A stretch of 53,645 nucleotides of DNA from an uncultured Eubacteriales bacterium (GCA_949289145.1 CASEML010000097.1:1-53645); one strand, 5' to 3'; positions 1 to 8,254 are shown, counted from the first letter of the stretch. Made by a program: numbers and translations. The notes: generated from the sequence alone by a model not told the origin.

Positions 1-85
1 ATGGTTTATTAAAGTACGCTTTTTTTGCAGAATGGTAGACTAAATCAGAACTTTTTCTTGAAATTAACCGTAAAAACAGTAAAAA

Positions 86-131
86 GGAAGCTGTCGCTTC
101 ACGATTTTTCAATCGTTAATGCGACAGCCCC
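86..131. repeat. IS-end-like hairpin (terminator / inverted repeat remnant)
   Basis: A perfect 8-bp stem (GCTGTCGC at 90-97, GCGACAGC at 121-128) encloses a second stem built from ACGATT and AATCGT. On the minus strand it is followed by TTCCTTTTT, so it can end the transcript of the endonuclease gene beside it. The right half (110-131) matches 20 of 22 bases of the IS terminal sequence at 4077-4098 in the same orientation, and the left half is the inverted form. That points to an origin as two abutting IS ends. Bases 1-85 show no gene. Confidence 0.55.
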
Positions 132-171
132 ATGTAATCTGTCATTTTCTCTGCATATTTTACGTTTAAGT

Positions 172-918
172 TTATCGCAATAAAGCTTTTGAATATTCAA
201 CTTGCAAGTATTTTGTTATATTTCCTGTCCTTATTGCATCGATAATTCCCTCTTTCGTCAAAAGAACAATCACTTCCTCATCACGTGTAATTCTCAATAA
301 CTCTTTGTCAAAATCACCTGTAACCCCATTCCATGCAATAAAAAATCCTAACTTGCACCTTCCATTCCTATTTTTCATTTTTTCTATAAATACACTTAAT
401 TCAAAACGGCTAACATTTTGCCTCCAATTCTTACATTCGCACAAAATCAAATTACTTTCTTTTGCAAACAATTCATCTTTTGACTTATTGAGAATCCATA
501 TATCTATCTCTTCTGTTTCTGTTCTTGCATTAGGTTGACATTGAAATCCTTCTACTTCAGAGAAGAATTTTAGCATCAATTTTTCTAATGACCTCCCATG
601 TTCTAAATTATTTTTTACTTCCCCATCAACAGCCTTTATCAACTCATCCCATTCATCCCTTGGACAACCATCATCAATTTTGTCCACCGAATCGATATTA
701 TCATTTCGAGTACTATTTACTAAAGGTATCCTATTTCTTTTGGCAATTAATTGTTCTTCCGAAAAAAAGATTGTTGTATCGTCAGTAGTTTCTTTCCCAC
801 TCAAGTACTCTCTTAATGCTTTTGCAATATATGAAATAACAATTGCATTTGTTGCCTGTGATATATAACGATACATCAATCTCTTATTTTTATATTCGTT
901 ATAATCATATAATGCCAA
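172..918 (-). CDS. Restriction-endonuclease-like protein (PD-(D/E)xK fold)
   Basis: 248 residues. The C-terminal half has a PD-(D/E)xK-like core: EEIDIWIL (about residues 136-143), then LILCECKNWR (about 156-165), giving the Asp and Glu-x-Lys of a metal-dependent nuclease. A segment ending in GFFIAWNGVTGDF resembles the following strand and helix of Mrr-like endonucleases. The N-terminal half is unrecognised. The first codon of the open frame is TTG at 918 with an almost unspaced AAAGGGA before it; ATG at 876 is an alternative. It follows a broken C5 methyltransferase, so it may be the cleaving half of a former restriction-modification pair. Nuclease fold likely; exact family and specificity unknown. 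Confidence 0.6.
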   Translation of the reverse strand: MALYDYNEYKNKRLMYRYISQATNAIVISYIAKALREYLSGKETTDDTTIFFSEEQLIAKRNRIPLVNSTRNDNIDSVDKIDDGCPRDEWDELIKAVDGEVKNNLEHGRSLEKLMLKFFSEVEGFQCQPNARTETEEIDIWILNKSKDELFAKESNLILCECKNWRQNVSRFELSVFIEKMKNRNGRCKLGFFIAWNGVTGDFDKELLRITRDEEVIVLLTKEGIIDAIRTGNITKYLQVEYSKALLR

Positions 919-927
919 TCCCTTTAA

Positions 928-1240
928 TCATGCCATCTCTATATGTGTACACCTTCTCAGTCCCTCGGCATCACACAGAAAATTTTCATACATATTTCCG
1001 CTCATAATTAAATTTGATTCATAAAGTTTATTCATTCGACGAACATATATCCTGACATTTTGCAATATTCTCTCCAAATATACTATTATAAATGCTTACT
1101 TTTTCTTTATCTAAATCTATAGCTTCTTTTACTTGATATCCTGCATCCAAAAAACCTTTTGACATGCCGCCTATTCCACAAAAGATATCTATAATACTAA
1201 ACTGTTGCTCCATATATTTCATCCCGCCAATCATGTACAA
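928..1240 (-). pseudogene. Gutted C5 cytosine-DNA methyltransferase
   Basis: The first piece (1028-1240) carries the N-terminal motifs of Dcm-type enzymes: IDIFCGIGGMSKGF (motif I, AdoMet site) and EAIDLDKEKVSIYNSIF (motif II), then stops after about 70 codons. A second open piece (928-1005) reads MSGNMYENFLCDAEGLRRCTHIEMA, whose LRRCTHIEMA resembles the R-x-x-T-x-x-E-x-A of motif IX near the C-terminus. All of motifs IV to VIII, including the catalytic Pro-Cys loop, are missing, so no methylation is expected. Family members run 300-400 residues. The likely ATG is at 1213 behind GGCGGG. It lies between the RhuM gene and the endonuclease gene. Confidence 0.7.
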
Positions 1241-1249
1241 ACTATTTAT

Positions 1250-2242
1250 CTATTGCTCCTGTTCAATTTGTTCCAGTCTCGCAATACTGTTCATAAAATC
1301 CTGCTCCACCGGAGAAAGTAAATTTTCCTGCTTTTTCTTATATTTATCATACTCCATATGCGCTTTCTCTATTGCCTGTTTATGTGAAATCCGCCCTTTC
1401 GTCGTAAGAATTTCCCTTCTTGTCAATTTCAAATAGTCATCTATTGTTTCCAGCCAGTCTCTCATATACATCGGCTTATGATTAAGAGCCTGCACCTCTG
1501 CGATATCCAAATAAGCTGTCACTATTTTGTTCAATGCATCTAATTCCTCCTCATTCAGATAATTCTTTGCAACTTCAGAATCAGACTTTTTAATTTTTTT
1601 TCCTTCCCATGAAGTTAGCCCCATATTTTCTTTTTCCGCATCAGCACGTTGAAATACTACCTCTGCTGCTGTATGCTTATGAGCCGCCCAATGCATTTTA
1701 TTTTGTACCTGTTTGAAAAAAGCAATCGATTCTTCTGCGTTTGGATTATAATCTATACTGGTAGCATATATTTCTAAAACCTTTCTCCAAAACACCTTTT
1801 CTGATGAGCGAATGTCCCTAATTCTTGCAAGCAGCTCATCAAAATAATTGCCTCCACCCAACCTTTTTAACCTATCATCATCAAGGGCAAAACCCTTTTT
1901 CATATATTCCTTCAGAATGCTCAATGCCCACATTCTAAATTGTGTACCACGCAAGGATTTCACACGATAACCAACAGAAATAATTACATCTAGATTATAA
2001 AAATCGACCTTGTATTCCTTTCCATCGGAAGCAGTGTAGGCAAATTTTGCCCACACTGCATTTTTATCTAATTCACCTTCTTTAAATATGTTTCTAACAT
2101 GCTTCCCAATCACGCTTCTATCACGCTGAAATAGTTCTGCCATCTGATCAATAGACAACCAGACCGTATCATTTTCAAATGTGGCTTCTATCTTAGTTAA
2201 TCCATCTTCTGTGGTATACATTAATATATTTGAATCAGGCAT
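1250..2242 (-). CDS. RhuM family protein
   Basis: 330 residues, full length for the RhuM (virulence_RhuM) family. The N-terminus has the typical TEDGLTKIEATFENDTVWLSIDQMAELFQRD and a segment on new-host DNA-binding style (RSVIGKHVRNIF), then VDFYNLDVIISVGYRVKS and RGTQFRMWALSILKEYMKKGF, which are the family hallmarks. The C-terminal half is helical. The function is not established; the name comes from a Salmonella pathogenicity island, and homologues commonly sit in phage-defence and restriction loci, as here. AAGGAGAAACATA precedes the ATG. The gene starts 40 bp after the recombinase-like gene and probably shares its transcript. Confidence 0.85.
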   Translation of the reverse strand: MPDSNILMYTTEDGLTKIEATFENDTVWLSIDQMAELFQRDRSVIGKHVRNIFKEGELDKNAVWAKFAYTASDGKEYKVDFYNLDVIISVGYRVKSLRGTQFRMWALSILKEYMKKGFALDDDRLKRLGGGNYFDELLARIRDIRSSEKVFWRKVLEIYATSIDYNPNAEESIAFFKQVQNKMHWAAHKHTAAEVVFQRADAEKENMGLTSWEGKKIKKSDSEVAKNYLNEEELDALNKIVTAYLDIAEVQALNHKPMYMRDWLETIDDYLKLTRREILTTKGRISHKQAIEKAHMEYDKYKKKQENLLSPVEQDFMNSIARLEQIEQEQ

Positions 2243-2282
2243 TATGTTTCTCCTTCAAGTTCATTTATAATATTACAAATAT

Positions 2283-3275
2283 CTACAATAGAATATAGGT
2301 ATCTAAACATCGTAATCTTTTATCTAAATCCTTATCATCCTGAATGTCTCGCTCTTTATTTACTACGTCAATACAATCCTTAACTGTTTTCCACCCCGTA
2401 TCTGTCAACTTCATAATAATATCAAATCTGATGTCTGCTTTTATCATTTTAATTATAGTATTTTTAACGATTCCGGTTACATTTCCTTTATCCCCATTTG
2501 ATAGTAGCAAAGCAGCCTCCAAATCACTAACCCCTTTTAAATCTGCACCATTGGATTTCACAAACAACTTTGCATTCTGTGTTTCACTACGAGGACGAAT
2601 CTGAATATACTCTTTTATCTGTCTATATAAATCTATTGGCAAATGCAATTCATATCCACTTATTTTTATTGTCTTATTTCCTTCATTAAAATCAGCAATT
2701 TCTATTTTACTAAGATTTCGAAATGATGTTCCTGAAAAAATAATTAATTTAACCGCAACCGCAGCCATATACATTTTGAAGCTGTATTTCTTTTTCCCAG
2801 AGAATAGATTTTCTTTATTCTTCACAGAATTTGCAATAATACTGTTAGCGTTCTCTATTATTGCTATTATTTCATCGTCATCGTATGGGGCATTTGCTTC
2901 TGATTTCTGCAGTTTTCTTTCATTCAATATATAAGCTTTTATCTGATTATCAAAAGAACTCTCATCTTTTCTACTAAAAAGTTGAAATATATTTTCATTT
3001 CTAATACCCTTTGATTGCAAAAAGTAAAAAAAACGTTTTATCATGCTTCCATAATGAAATGCAACTGTTTCCTTTTTAATATTATTTCTCTCAATAAAAT
3101 ATCCTAAAGAATCAAGCACCGTATCCATCCTTATTCCTCTAAAATAACCAGTATAAATAACATCATTTACTTTCTGTTCCTCAATAACAAATTCTTTGAA
3201 CGCATCTACTTTCGACCGATATGTTTCAGCATTGAGTTCCATATAAAATTCCTCAAATAATTCTTCTAATATCAT
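2283..3275 (-). CDS. Tyrosine-recombinase-like protein without the usual catalytic set
   Basis: About 330 residues. The layout is that of a phage integrase: an N-terminal SAM-like helical domain (about 1-115, with AFHYGSMIKRFFYFLQSKG) and a C-terminal core (MAAVAVKLIIFSGTSFRNLSKIEIADF, then LHLPIDLYRQIKEYI). The Arg of the core is shifted by one position from the usual T-G-L-R, there is no H-x-x-R box, and the only late Tyr is in LDTYILL at the extreme C-terminus. It may bind DNA without recombining it, or belong to a divergent branch. ATG at 3275 with AAAGGATG upstream is preferred over TTG at 3293. It is the first gene after the palindromic promoter at 3377-3405. Confidence 0.5.
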   Translation of the reverse strand: MILEELFEEFYMELNAETYRSKVDAFKEFVIEEQKVNDVIYTGYFRGIRMDTVLDSLGYFIERNNIKKETVAFHYGSMIKRFFYFLQSKGIRNENIFQLFSRKDESSFDNQIKAYILNERKLQKSEANAPYDDDEIIAIIENANSIIANSVKNKENLFSGKKKYSFKMYMAAVAVKLIIFSGTSFRNLSKIEIADFNEGNKTIKISGYELHLPIDLYRQIKEYIQIRPRSETQNAKLFVKSNGADLKGVSDLEAALLLSNGDKGNVTGIVKNTIIKMIKADIRFDIIMKLTDTGWKTVKDCIDVVNKERDIQDDKDLDKRLRCLDTYILL

Positions 3276-3376
3276 GCCGACACATCCTTTCAAATTAATT
3301 CGTTCTTCAGTAATAGCATCTTATGCTAATTTCTTATTATTCGTTAATATAGCAATAATATTTTCATTTTATTTTT

Positions 3377-3405
3377 ATTATACCTTATCATAAGATGATA
3401 GTAAA
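3377..3405 (-). promoter_or_regulatory. Promoter of the recombinase-like/RhuM operon with palindromic operator
   Basis: On the minus strand TTTACT (3400-3405) and TATAAT (3377-3382) are separated by exactly 17 bp. The spacer and the -35 edge hold the perfect palindrome TATCAT-ctt-ATGATA (3386-3400). A repressor bound there would block the polymerase; the recombinase-like protein itself is the nearest candidate, which is inference. Confidence 0.6.
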
Positions 3406-3429
3406 TATACATTTTTTGTTTTTATAATG

Positions 3430-3956
3430 CAAGTAACCTGCTCCATCATTTATGATTGAAGCCGTTGTGATTCCTCCTATTCAGATAGCATAAGTTTTTG
3501 TAGATTGTTTTCACCTGTAAGCTTGGCAGTGCCTGTAACACTACATGGATTTTCATAACGAGTGTCTTACTCACCCACACTTACCTGACGCCACGTCATC
3601 AATGCATTTCTACATTGCCATTCTTTAGACCCTTTCCTTCAAGAGTTCGCCAGTTGCCCCTGTATAGGCAACATTCTCGCCATAGGTATTTTATAGACTT
3701 CCGACCTATCATCCACTCGACCACCTCTGGTTCGCAGTTCCTCGCCATTACGCGTTAGGGTGGCTCTCAGCCGACTTCACCGAGCTTATACCCCCTCACG
3801 ATGTGTAACTGTGAGACGCTATTCCGAGTATCAAAGGAGGCGTTTCAAGGTGTTACCCTGTCATTCCACCTCTCGGAAAATAAGTTGTTGTCACAACTAG
3901 TAAAACTAATTGCAACCCTCGCCCTTTGTTTATTTATGCGGCAAAACGGGTCGCAC
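3430..3956 (-). mobile_element. Group II intron, 5' portion only
   Basis: Read on the minus strand from 3956 the sequence starts GTGCGACC, the usual group II intron 5' end, and continues with a long structured, non-coding domain I-like region. It ends near an ATG at 3449 that opens MMEQVTCII, where the intron-encoded reverse transcriptase would begin. That frame closes after 23 codons and no reverse transcriptase motifs or domains V/VI follow, so the intron has lost its 3' part and cannot move. The exact 3' break lies somewhere between 3400 and 3445. The 5' exon is the IS orfA start at 3957-4008. Confidence 0.65.
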
Positions 3957-4098
3957 TTTCATGTATAGCAGTTAGTTTTTCTTCAACAGATATTCTATTT
4001 CTGGACATAGAAAATGCTCCCTTCTAAGTAATAAATGATTTTATTATTTCACCTGTCTACCTAGATGAGAGCATATCATTCGTTAAAGCGACAGCCCC
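3957..4098 (-). mobile_element. Left end of an insertion sequence with orfA start, cut by the intron
   Basis: The minus strand begins at 4098 with GGGGCTGTCGCTTTAACGA, an IS-type terminal sequence. After a GGGAGC ribosome site an ATG at 4008 opens MSRNRISVEEKLTAIHE, which resembles the helix-turn-helix start of IS3-family OrfA proteins. After 17 codons the frame runs into the intron's GTGCG. The terminal repeat ends 7 bp past the stop of the fic gene. The remaining IS body is not in place; a matching terminal repeat occurs at 110-131. Confidence 0.6.
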
Positions 4099-4105
4099 TT
4101 TTACA

Positions 4106-5152
4106 CTAAATGCGTACATAGCCAGTAGAAGGACCTGCTCCAACCTTTGCAATATATCCTTTCTTCACCAAATCTGTCAGTGTTCTTTCTACTGTGACCT
4201 TGCTTATATCAGGACATAACTCCATAATTTCTTTCTTTGTAATTTTTCCAAGCTTATTATCAATCACAGCTCTAATCCTATCCGGTTTAGAAAGATTTCG
4301 ATATTTCAAATGTTCCACCCGATTTTCAAATTCATTATAAGCTTTCAATGTGATACCCAAATAAAATTTCACAAATGGTTCATAGCTATTCTCGTTTTCG
4401 TGCCATCCGGTAGAACTTGCCTGCAATGCTTCGTAATAAGTTTCTTTTGTTTTTTCAATCAACATTTCCATACTAATATATTTACCAACTATATAGCCCG
4501 CTTTGTAAAACAAGAGCAGTGTAAGCAGGCGACTCATACGACCATTTCCGTCGTTAAAAGGATGGATACACAGGAAATCAAGGATGAACATTGGAATAAG
4601 GATAAGCTTATCAATTTTATTTGCCTCCCATGCCTCTAAAAATTTGGTACATAATTCATCCATTGCTTCAGATGTCTGAAACGCAGGTACAGGGACAAAT
4701 CTTGCCTTCTGATGACCTTCGGCGTCTGTTTCTGCAATAACATTATCAGAATTTTTATAATTTCCATCTGCACCTTCCTGTGAATAAGAATATAAATCTC
4801 GATGCAACTGCAAAATAATATTAGGTCTTAGAATGATATATTCATAACTTTCGTGGATTGTTGCCAACACTTCACGATAACCTGCAATGTCCTGTTCTGA
4901 ACAATTGCGTGGTTCTGCCTTTTGACTTACCAATTCTTCCAGACGCTTATCAGTTGTATAAATACCTTCGATTCTGTTGGATGCTCCTGTACTTTGAATA
5001 AAAGCCACTTCCAATAATGTTTTCAGTTCATCAACATTTGCTTCCATAAAAAGTTCCTGTTTACCTTTATGCTCATGAATAACTGCAACCATTTGAACAA
5101 TTTCCGGTGTCAGCAACTTCTCTGGTGCTTTTATATAATCAAATTTTCTCAT
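4106..5152 (-). CDS. Fic family protein with C-terminal winged helix
   Basis: About 348 residues. The Fic core motif HPFNDGNGR (about residues 197-205) with catalytic His and nucleotide-binding loop is intact, predicting AMP or nucleotide transfer to a target hydroxyl. Near the N-terminus SNRIEG (about 58-63) fits the inhibitory S-x-x-x-E-G helix of class II Fic proteins, so activity should be self-restrained. The C-terminus (KITKKEIMELCPDISKVTVERTLTDLVKKGYI) is a winged helix, suggesting DNA binding. ATG at 5152 is preferred because GAAGGAG sits 6-7 bp before it. The promoter is covered by repeats (5177-5230), fitting autoregulation. The protein's target is unknown. Confidence 0.9.
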   Translation of the reverse strand: MRKFDYIKAPEKLLTPEIVQMVAVIHEHKGKQELFMEANVDELKTLLEVAFIQSTGASNRIEGIYTTDKRLEELVSQKAEPRNCSEQDIAGYREVLATIHESYEYIILRPNIILQLHRDLYSYSQEGADGNYKNSDNVIAETDAEGHQKARFVPVPAFQTSEAMDELCTKFLEAWEANKIDKLILIPMFILDFLCIHPFNDGNGRMSRLLTLLLFYKAGYIVGKYISMEMLIEKTKETYYEALQASSTGWHENENSYEPFVKFYLGITLKAYNEFENRVEHLKYRNLSKPDRIRAVIDNKLGKITKKEIMELCPDISKVTVERTLTDLVKKGYIAKVGAGPSTGYVRI

Positions 5153-5176
5153 TGAAATCTCCTTCATTTTGAATTT

Positions 5177-5230
5177 ATCTCCATCATTTTACCATTAAAT
5201 GATGGAGATTTCAATAAGCATGATGGAGAT
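5177..5230 (-). promoter_or_regulatory. fic promoter with three operator-like repeats
   Basis: On the minus strand TTGAAA (5209-5214) and TAAAAT (5186-5191) are 17 bp apart. ATCTCCATCATTT at 5177-5189 is the perfect inverted copy of AAATGATGGAGAT at 5197-5209, and a third ATGATGGAGAT lies at 5220-5230. One repeat fills the spacer, one lies over and after the -10, one upstream of the -35. This looks like a repressor site set, probably for the winged helix of the Fic protein. Confidence 0.6.
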
Positions 5231-5335
5231 AATAACCTCCAACACACTTATTATATGCCTCACAATTCATTTTCCATTTCAAAAATCGCACAATCTATTA
5301 CAAATTTCAAATACTTTGTATATTTTTCAAAAAAA

Positions 5336-5475
5336 TTATTCCTCATCATACCCAAACATTGCCGCCAGCGAAGCCACAGCACTATCATCCAACGGCTTAT
5401 CAGACAGTTCCAGATTGTTTTCTGATGATTTTACAACAATTTCTTTACTATTCTCCACAGCTCCAACATTACCCT
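5336..5475 (-). pseudogene. C-terminal tail of an unidentified gene
   Basis: An open stretch read from about 5474 to the TAA at 5336-5338 encodes GNVGAVENSKEIVVKSS followed by ENNLELSDKPLDDSAVASLA and AMFGYDEE. Its 5' side ends at an in-frame TAG where group II intron sequence begins. The acidic end in GYDEE resembles the terminus of a larger protein, but I cannot name it. A deletion or intron-linked rearrangement has removed the rest. Confidence 0.45.
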
Positions 5476-5820
5476 ACCTTTACAGAAATTTCTTCACTAC
5501 TATGGACTAGGCTGACTTCTCACAGTTCGTTGTTACTAGGCTAATGAAACCTCTGCGAGGTCTCCACGCTTAAGGTGCACTTTCTTTCCCTCCACCTATC
5601 TGCCACGTTTACTCTGCTCCTATAAGCGGTAACTTTATAGCTTCATCTTCTTTTGCAGACTTACCAAACAGAGCCTAGCCTTATATGTGATTTCTGTCCG
5701 TCAGACCAGAGGTTTGTCTACAGCTTTCTTCAGATTCCATCTCGCGATGGACACCCTTGCTGTTCAGCTATATACTTCCTCGTTACCTAGGCGTATTCGG
5801 GACTTCCACCCGTTAGAGCG
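5476..5820 (-). mobile_element. Internal fragment of a second group II intron
   Basis: Minus-strand segments such as CTAACGGGTGGAAGTCCCGAA, AAGTTACCGCTTATAGGAGC and CTAGTAACAACGAACTGTGA are typical of the non-coding 5' half of clostridial group II introns, the part before the reverse transcriptase gene. No GTGYG start and no reverse transcriptase is present, so both ends are gone. It differs in sequence from the remnant at 3430-3956. Recognition is from memory of such introns. Confidence 0.55.
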
Positions 5821-5838
5821 TGCCCATGGCATGCAAAC

Positions 5839-5880
5839 AAAATGCCCATAATCCCCCCTTTAAAGAAGAATGGGCATTTT
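5839..5880. terminator. Hairpin, possible bidirectional terminator
   Basis: AAAATGCCCAT (5839-5849) pairs perfectly with ATGGGCATTTT (5870-5880), an 11-bp stem with A/T flanks giving U-rich ends on both strands. It separates the intron fragment from the IS4-type transposase relic. Confidence 0.5.
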
Positions 5881-5881
5881 A

Positions 5882-6488
5882 AAAGCTACTCTTTTGATTA
5901 TTTTTATATTTATTCGAGATGTTTTTTCTACGTTCTTTACTCGGCTGTTCCCTTATTGGAAGTACATAACGTTCCATTTCTTCTTGTAGTTCTTCCATTT
6001 TTTGATCCTGTCCTAGTACACATATACAGAGGCTTTCACTGTCACGCTTTCAAATTTCATTTTATTTTTTAAGGTATTGTATTTCTTTTCAATTTCCCAT
6101 CTATAGTAATATAAATCCGCTAATTCTTCTGCTGTAATTGTATCCGTAAAACCTGTCATCAGCAAAAAAACTGTGAGAATCGGCTGCCTGATTCCGGTTT
6201 CTCTTAATTATTTTAAGTTTCGCTTTGCCAGTCCATTTTCACTGACACAAATATCCTTTCCATAGCCTTGGTTCGTCGGAATGCTAAAAATCCATAAAAT
6301 ATTTACGATTTAGATAGGGAAAAAATTCGAGATTTAAACGTTTTCTCTGTTGTAGATATCCTAGACAGATAACTGCATGGACAAGTCCCCTTTTTCTTTA
6401 AAATAGTTTCTGAGTTCAAGGATCTCGCAAACAGATTCCTTTCCGTTTTCCTTAAGTTTATGATGTTGCGTAAAGCAGGTGGATTTTG
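5882..6488 (-). pseudogene. Decayed IS4-type transposase
   Basis: Frames on the minus strand jump but together read as an IS4-family (DDE) transposase. An upstream piece gives STCFTQHHKLKENGKESVCE, a middle piece IFSIPTNQGYGKDICVSENG, and near 6060-6180 the hallmark MTGFTDTITAEELADLYYYR followed by WEIEKKYNTLKNKMKFESVT. That last block includes the Y-(2)-R-(3)-E-(6)-K signature. The final piece reads MEELQEEMERYVLPIREQPS. Several stops and frameshifts interrupt it, so it is dead. It fills the apparent gene-free stretch between the fic region and hcp. Confidence 0.65.
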
Positions 6489-6539
6489 ATTGCGGGCATT
6501 GGAATTTTTTGAGACACGAAAAACTCCAATGCCCGCAAT
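6489..6539. repeat. 15-bp perfect inverted repeat
   Basis: ATTGCGGGCATTGGA (6489-6503) and TCCAATGCCCGCAAT (6525-6539) form a perfect stem around a 21-base loop. It lies at the 5' edge of the transposase relic and 20 bp from the hcp terminator. It could be an IS-related structure or an old terminator; no U-tract follows on either strand. Confidence 0.45.
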
Positions 6540-6553
6540 AGGCTAAGGCCCAT

Positions 6554-6595
6554 ACAAAAACAGCCAGAGAACTTGGTAGACCTTGTTCTCTGGCT
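6554..6595 (-). terminator. hcp terminator
   Basis: On the minus strand, 22 bp after the hcp stop, AGCCAGAGAAC pairs with GTTCTCTGGCT (arms 6562-6572 and 6585-6595) and is followed by GTTTTTG. This is a standard intrinsic terminator. Confidence 0.8.
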
Positions 6596-6617
6596 AGCCT
6601 TCTATCAGTATTATATT

Positions 6618-8210
6618 TTATCCCAAGATTTTCTTCAAGTCTTCTTCTGGTGTGCTAATTGGCGAAATATTGTAATTTTCCACCAGCATCTTTAATACAT
6701 TTTGTGAGATAAATGCCGGCAATGTAGGGCCTAAGAAAATATCTTTTATTCCTAAATAGAGCAGTGTCAGTAAGATACATACCGCCTTCTGTTCATACCA
6801 TGACAATACCATAGACAACGGCAATTCATTCACAGAACATTTAAAGGCTTCTGCCAGGGCAATAGCAACCTTAATTGCACTATATGCATCATTACATTGT
6901 CCCATATCCATAATTCTTGGTAAGCCTGCGATTTCCCCGAGATTTAAATCATTAAAACGATATTTTCCACAGGCAAGGGTGAGAATAACAGAATCTTTCG
7001 GTGTCTGTTTCACAAAATCTGTGTAATAATTTCTTCCTACTCTTGCCCCATCGCAGCCTCCTACTAAAAAGAAATGACTGATTGTCCCCGATTTTACTGC
7101 TTCCACTATGGTTTCTGCCCTAGAAAGCACGGTTCCATGACCAAATCCTGTCATTACCTCCTGACCGCCATTGATTCCGGTAAATTTCTGTTCCTCATTA
7201 TATCCCCCCAGTTCTAACGCCTTTTCAATTACAGGTGTAAAATCTCTGCCTTCATCAATATGCACCATTTCCGGATATGCCACTACCTCCGTAGTAAACA
7301 CTCGGTCTGCATAGCTTGCTTTTACCGGCATCAGGCAATTAGTAGTAAATAATACTGCTCCTGGAATATTGGCAAATTCTTTCTGCTGATTCTGCCATGC
7401 AGTACCGAAATTTCCCTTTAAATGCGGATATTTATTTAATAATGGGTAGGCATGTGCCGGTAGCATTTCCCCATGAGTATAGATATTAACCCCCTTATCC
7501 TTTGTCTGCTCTAATAATTCCTTTAAATCATATAAGTCATGACCGGTCACCACAATAAACGGTCCTTTTTCCACTGTAAGTGTTACCTTGACAGGTTTTG
7601 GAACTCCATAGCTTTCTGTGTTAGCCTTATCTAACAACTCCATACATTTTAAATTAACTTCACCAACCTTTAACACGATGGGAAGCAACTCATCCATTCC
7701 AATATCCTCTCCCAGTACCGCCAGCGCCTGATAAAAAAATTCGTCTACCTCTGGATCAGAATAGCCTAATACTGCTGCATGATAAGCGTAAGCCGCCATC
7801 CCCCTTATCCCAAAGAGAATCAAAGATTTCAGAGAACGGATATCTTCTTGGGCATTCCAAATGTCTTTCATATAGTAATCATCAGTGTTTCCGTACTTTT
7901 CTTCACTAGATAAACACTTTGGCAGCATTTTTTCTTTTTCTTCGTAAACCTCTGCAATCATTTCCCTGAGTACATCATCATGAAAGTTTACATTAGTAAT
8001 CGTTGTAAATAAACCTTTAAGCAAAAGCTTTGTGGTATTTTCTGTCTTTGCGTTACTCTCACATACCTTTGCCAAACCAATCAATGCCGCTGTTAACTGA
8101 TCCTGAAGATTGGCAGTAGTGCTGCTTTTTCCACAGACACCTGCACTGCCTGTACATCCGCTGCATGCCGCTGTCTGCTCACACTGAAAGCAAAACATTT
8201 TCTGATTCAT
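6618..8210 (-). CDS. hcp: Hydroxylamine reductase / hybrid cluster protein
   Basis: 530 residues, full length. The N-terminal iron-sulfur cluster ligands are in MFCFQCEQTAACSGCTGSAGVC (Cys7, Cys10, then Cys19 and Cys26). The hybrid-cluster ligands are in the C-terminal part around GGQEVMTGFGHGTV, VGGCDGARVGRNYY, TLACGKYRFN and MGQCNDAYSA. Hcp reduces hydroxylamine to ammonia and acts in nitric oxide and nitrosative stress defence in the cytoplasm of anaerobes. AAAGGAGAG precedes the ATG. A Crp/Fnr-type regulator is encoded just upstream on the same strand and a palindrome lies in the promoter, as in hcpR-hcp pairs. A terminator follows, so hcp ends its transcript. Confidence 0.97.
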   Translation of the reverse strand: MNQKMFCFQCEQTAACSGCTGSAGVCGKSSTTANLQDQLTAALIGLAKVCESNAKTENTTKLLLKGLFTTITNVNFHDDVLREMIAEVYEEKEKMLPKCLSSEEKYGNTDDYYMKDIWNAQEDIRSLKSLILFGIRGMAAYAYHAAVLGYSDPEVDEFFYQALAVLGEDIGMDELLPIVLKVGEVNLKCMELLDKANTESYGVPKPVKVTLTVEKGPFIVVTGHDLYDLKELLEQTKDKGVNIYTHGEMLPAHAYPLLNKYPHLKGNFGTAWQNQQKEFANIPGAVLFTTNCLMPVKASYADRVFTTEVVAYPEMVHIDEGRDFTPVIEKALELGGYNEEQKFTGINGGQEVMTGFGHGTVLSRAETIVEAVKSGTISHFFLVGGCDGARVGRNYYTDFVKQTPKDSVILTLACGKYRFNDLNLGEIAGLPRIMDMGQCNDAYSAIKVAIALAEAFKCSVNELPLSMVLSWYEQKAVCILLTLLYLGIKDIFLGPTLPAFISQNVLKMLVENYNISPISTPEEDLKKILG

Positions 8211-8254
8211 TGTATACTCTCCTTTTTTTGTAACATCTGTTGTTTTCTCACTTA

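Noticed and set aside
5842..6072. 76-codon plus-strand frame
   Set aside because: It is antisense to the IS4-type transposase relic, which explains the sequence better.
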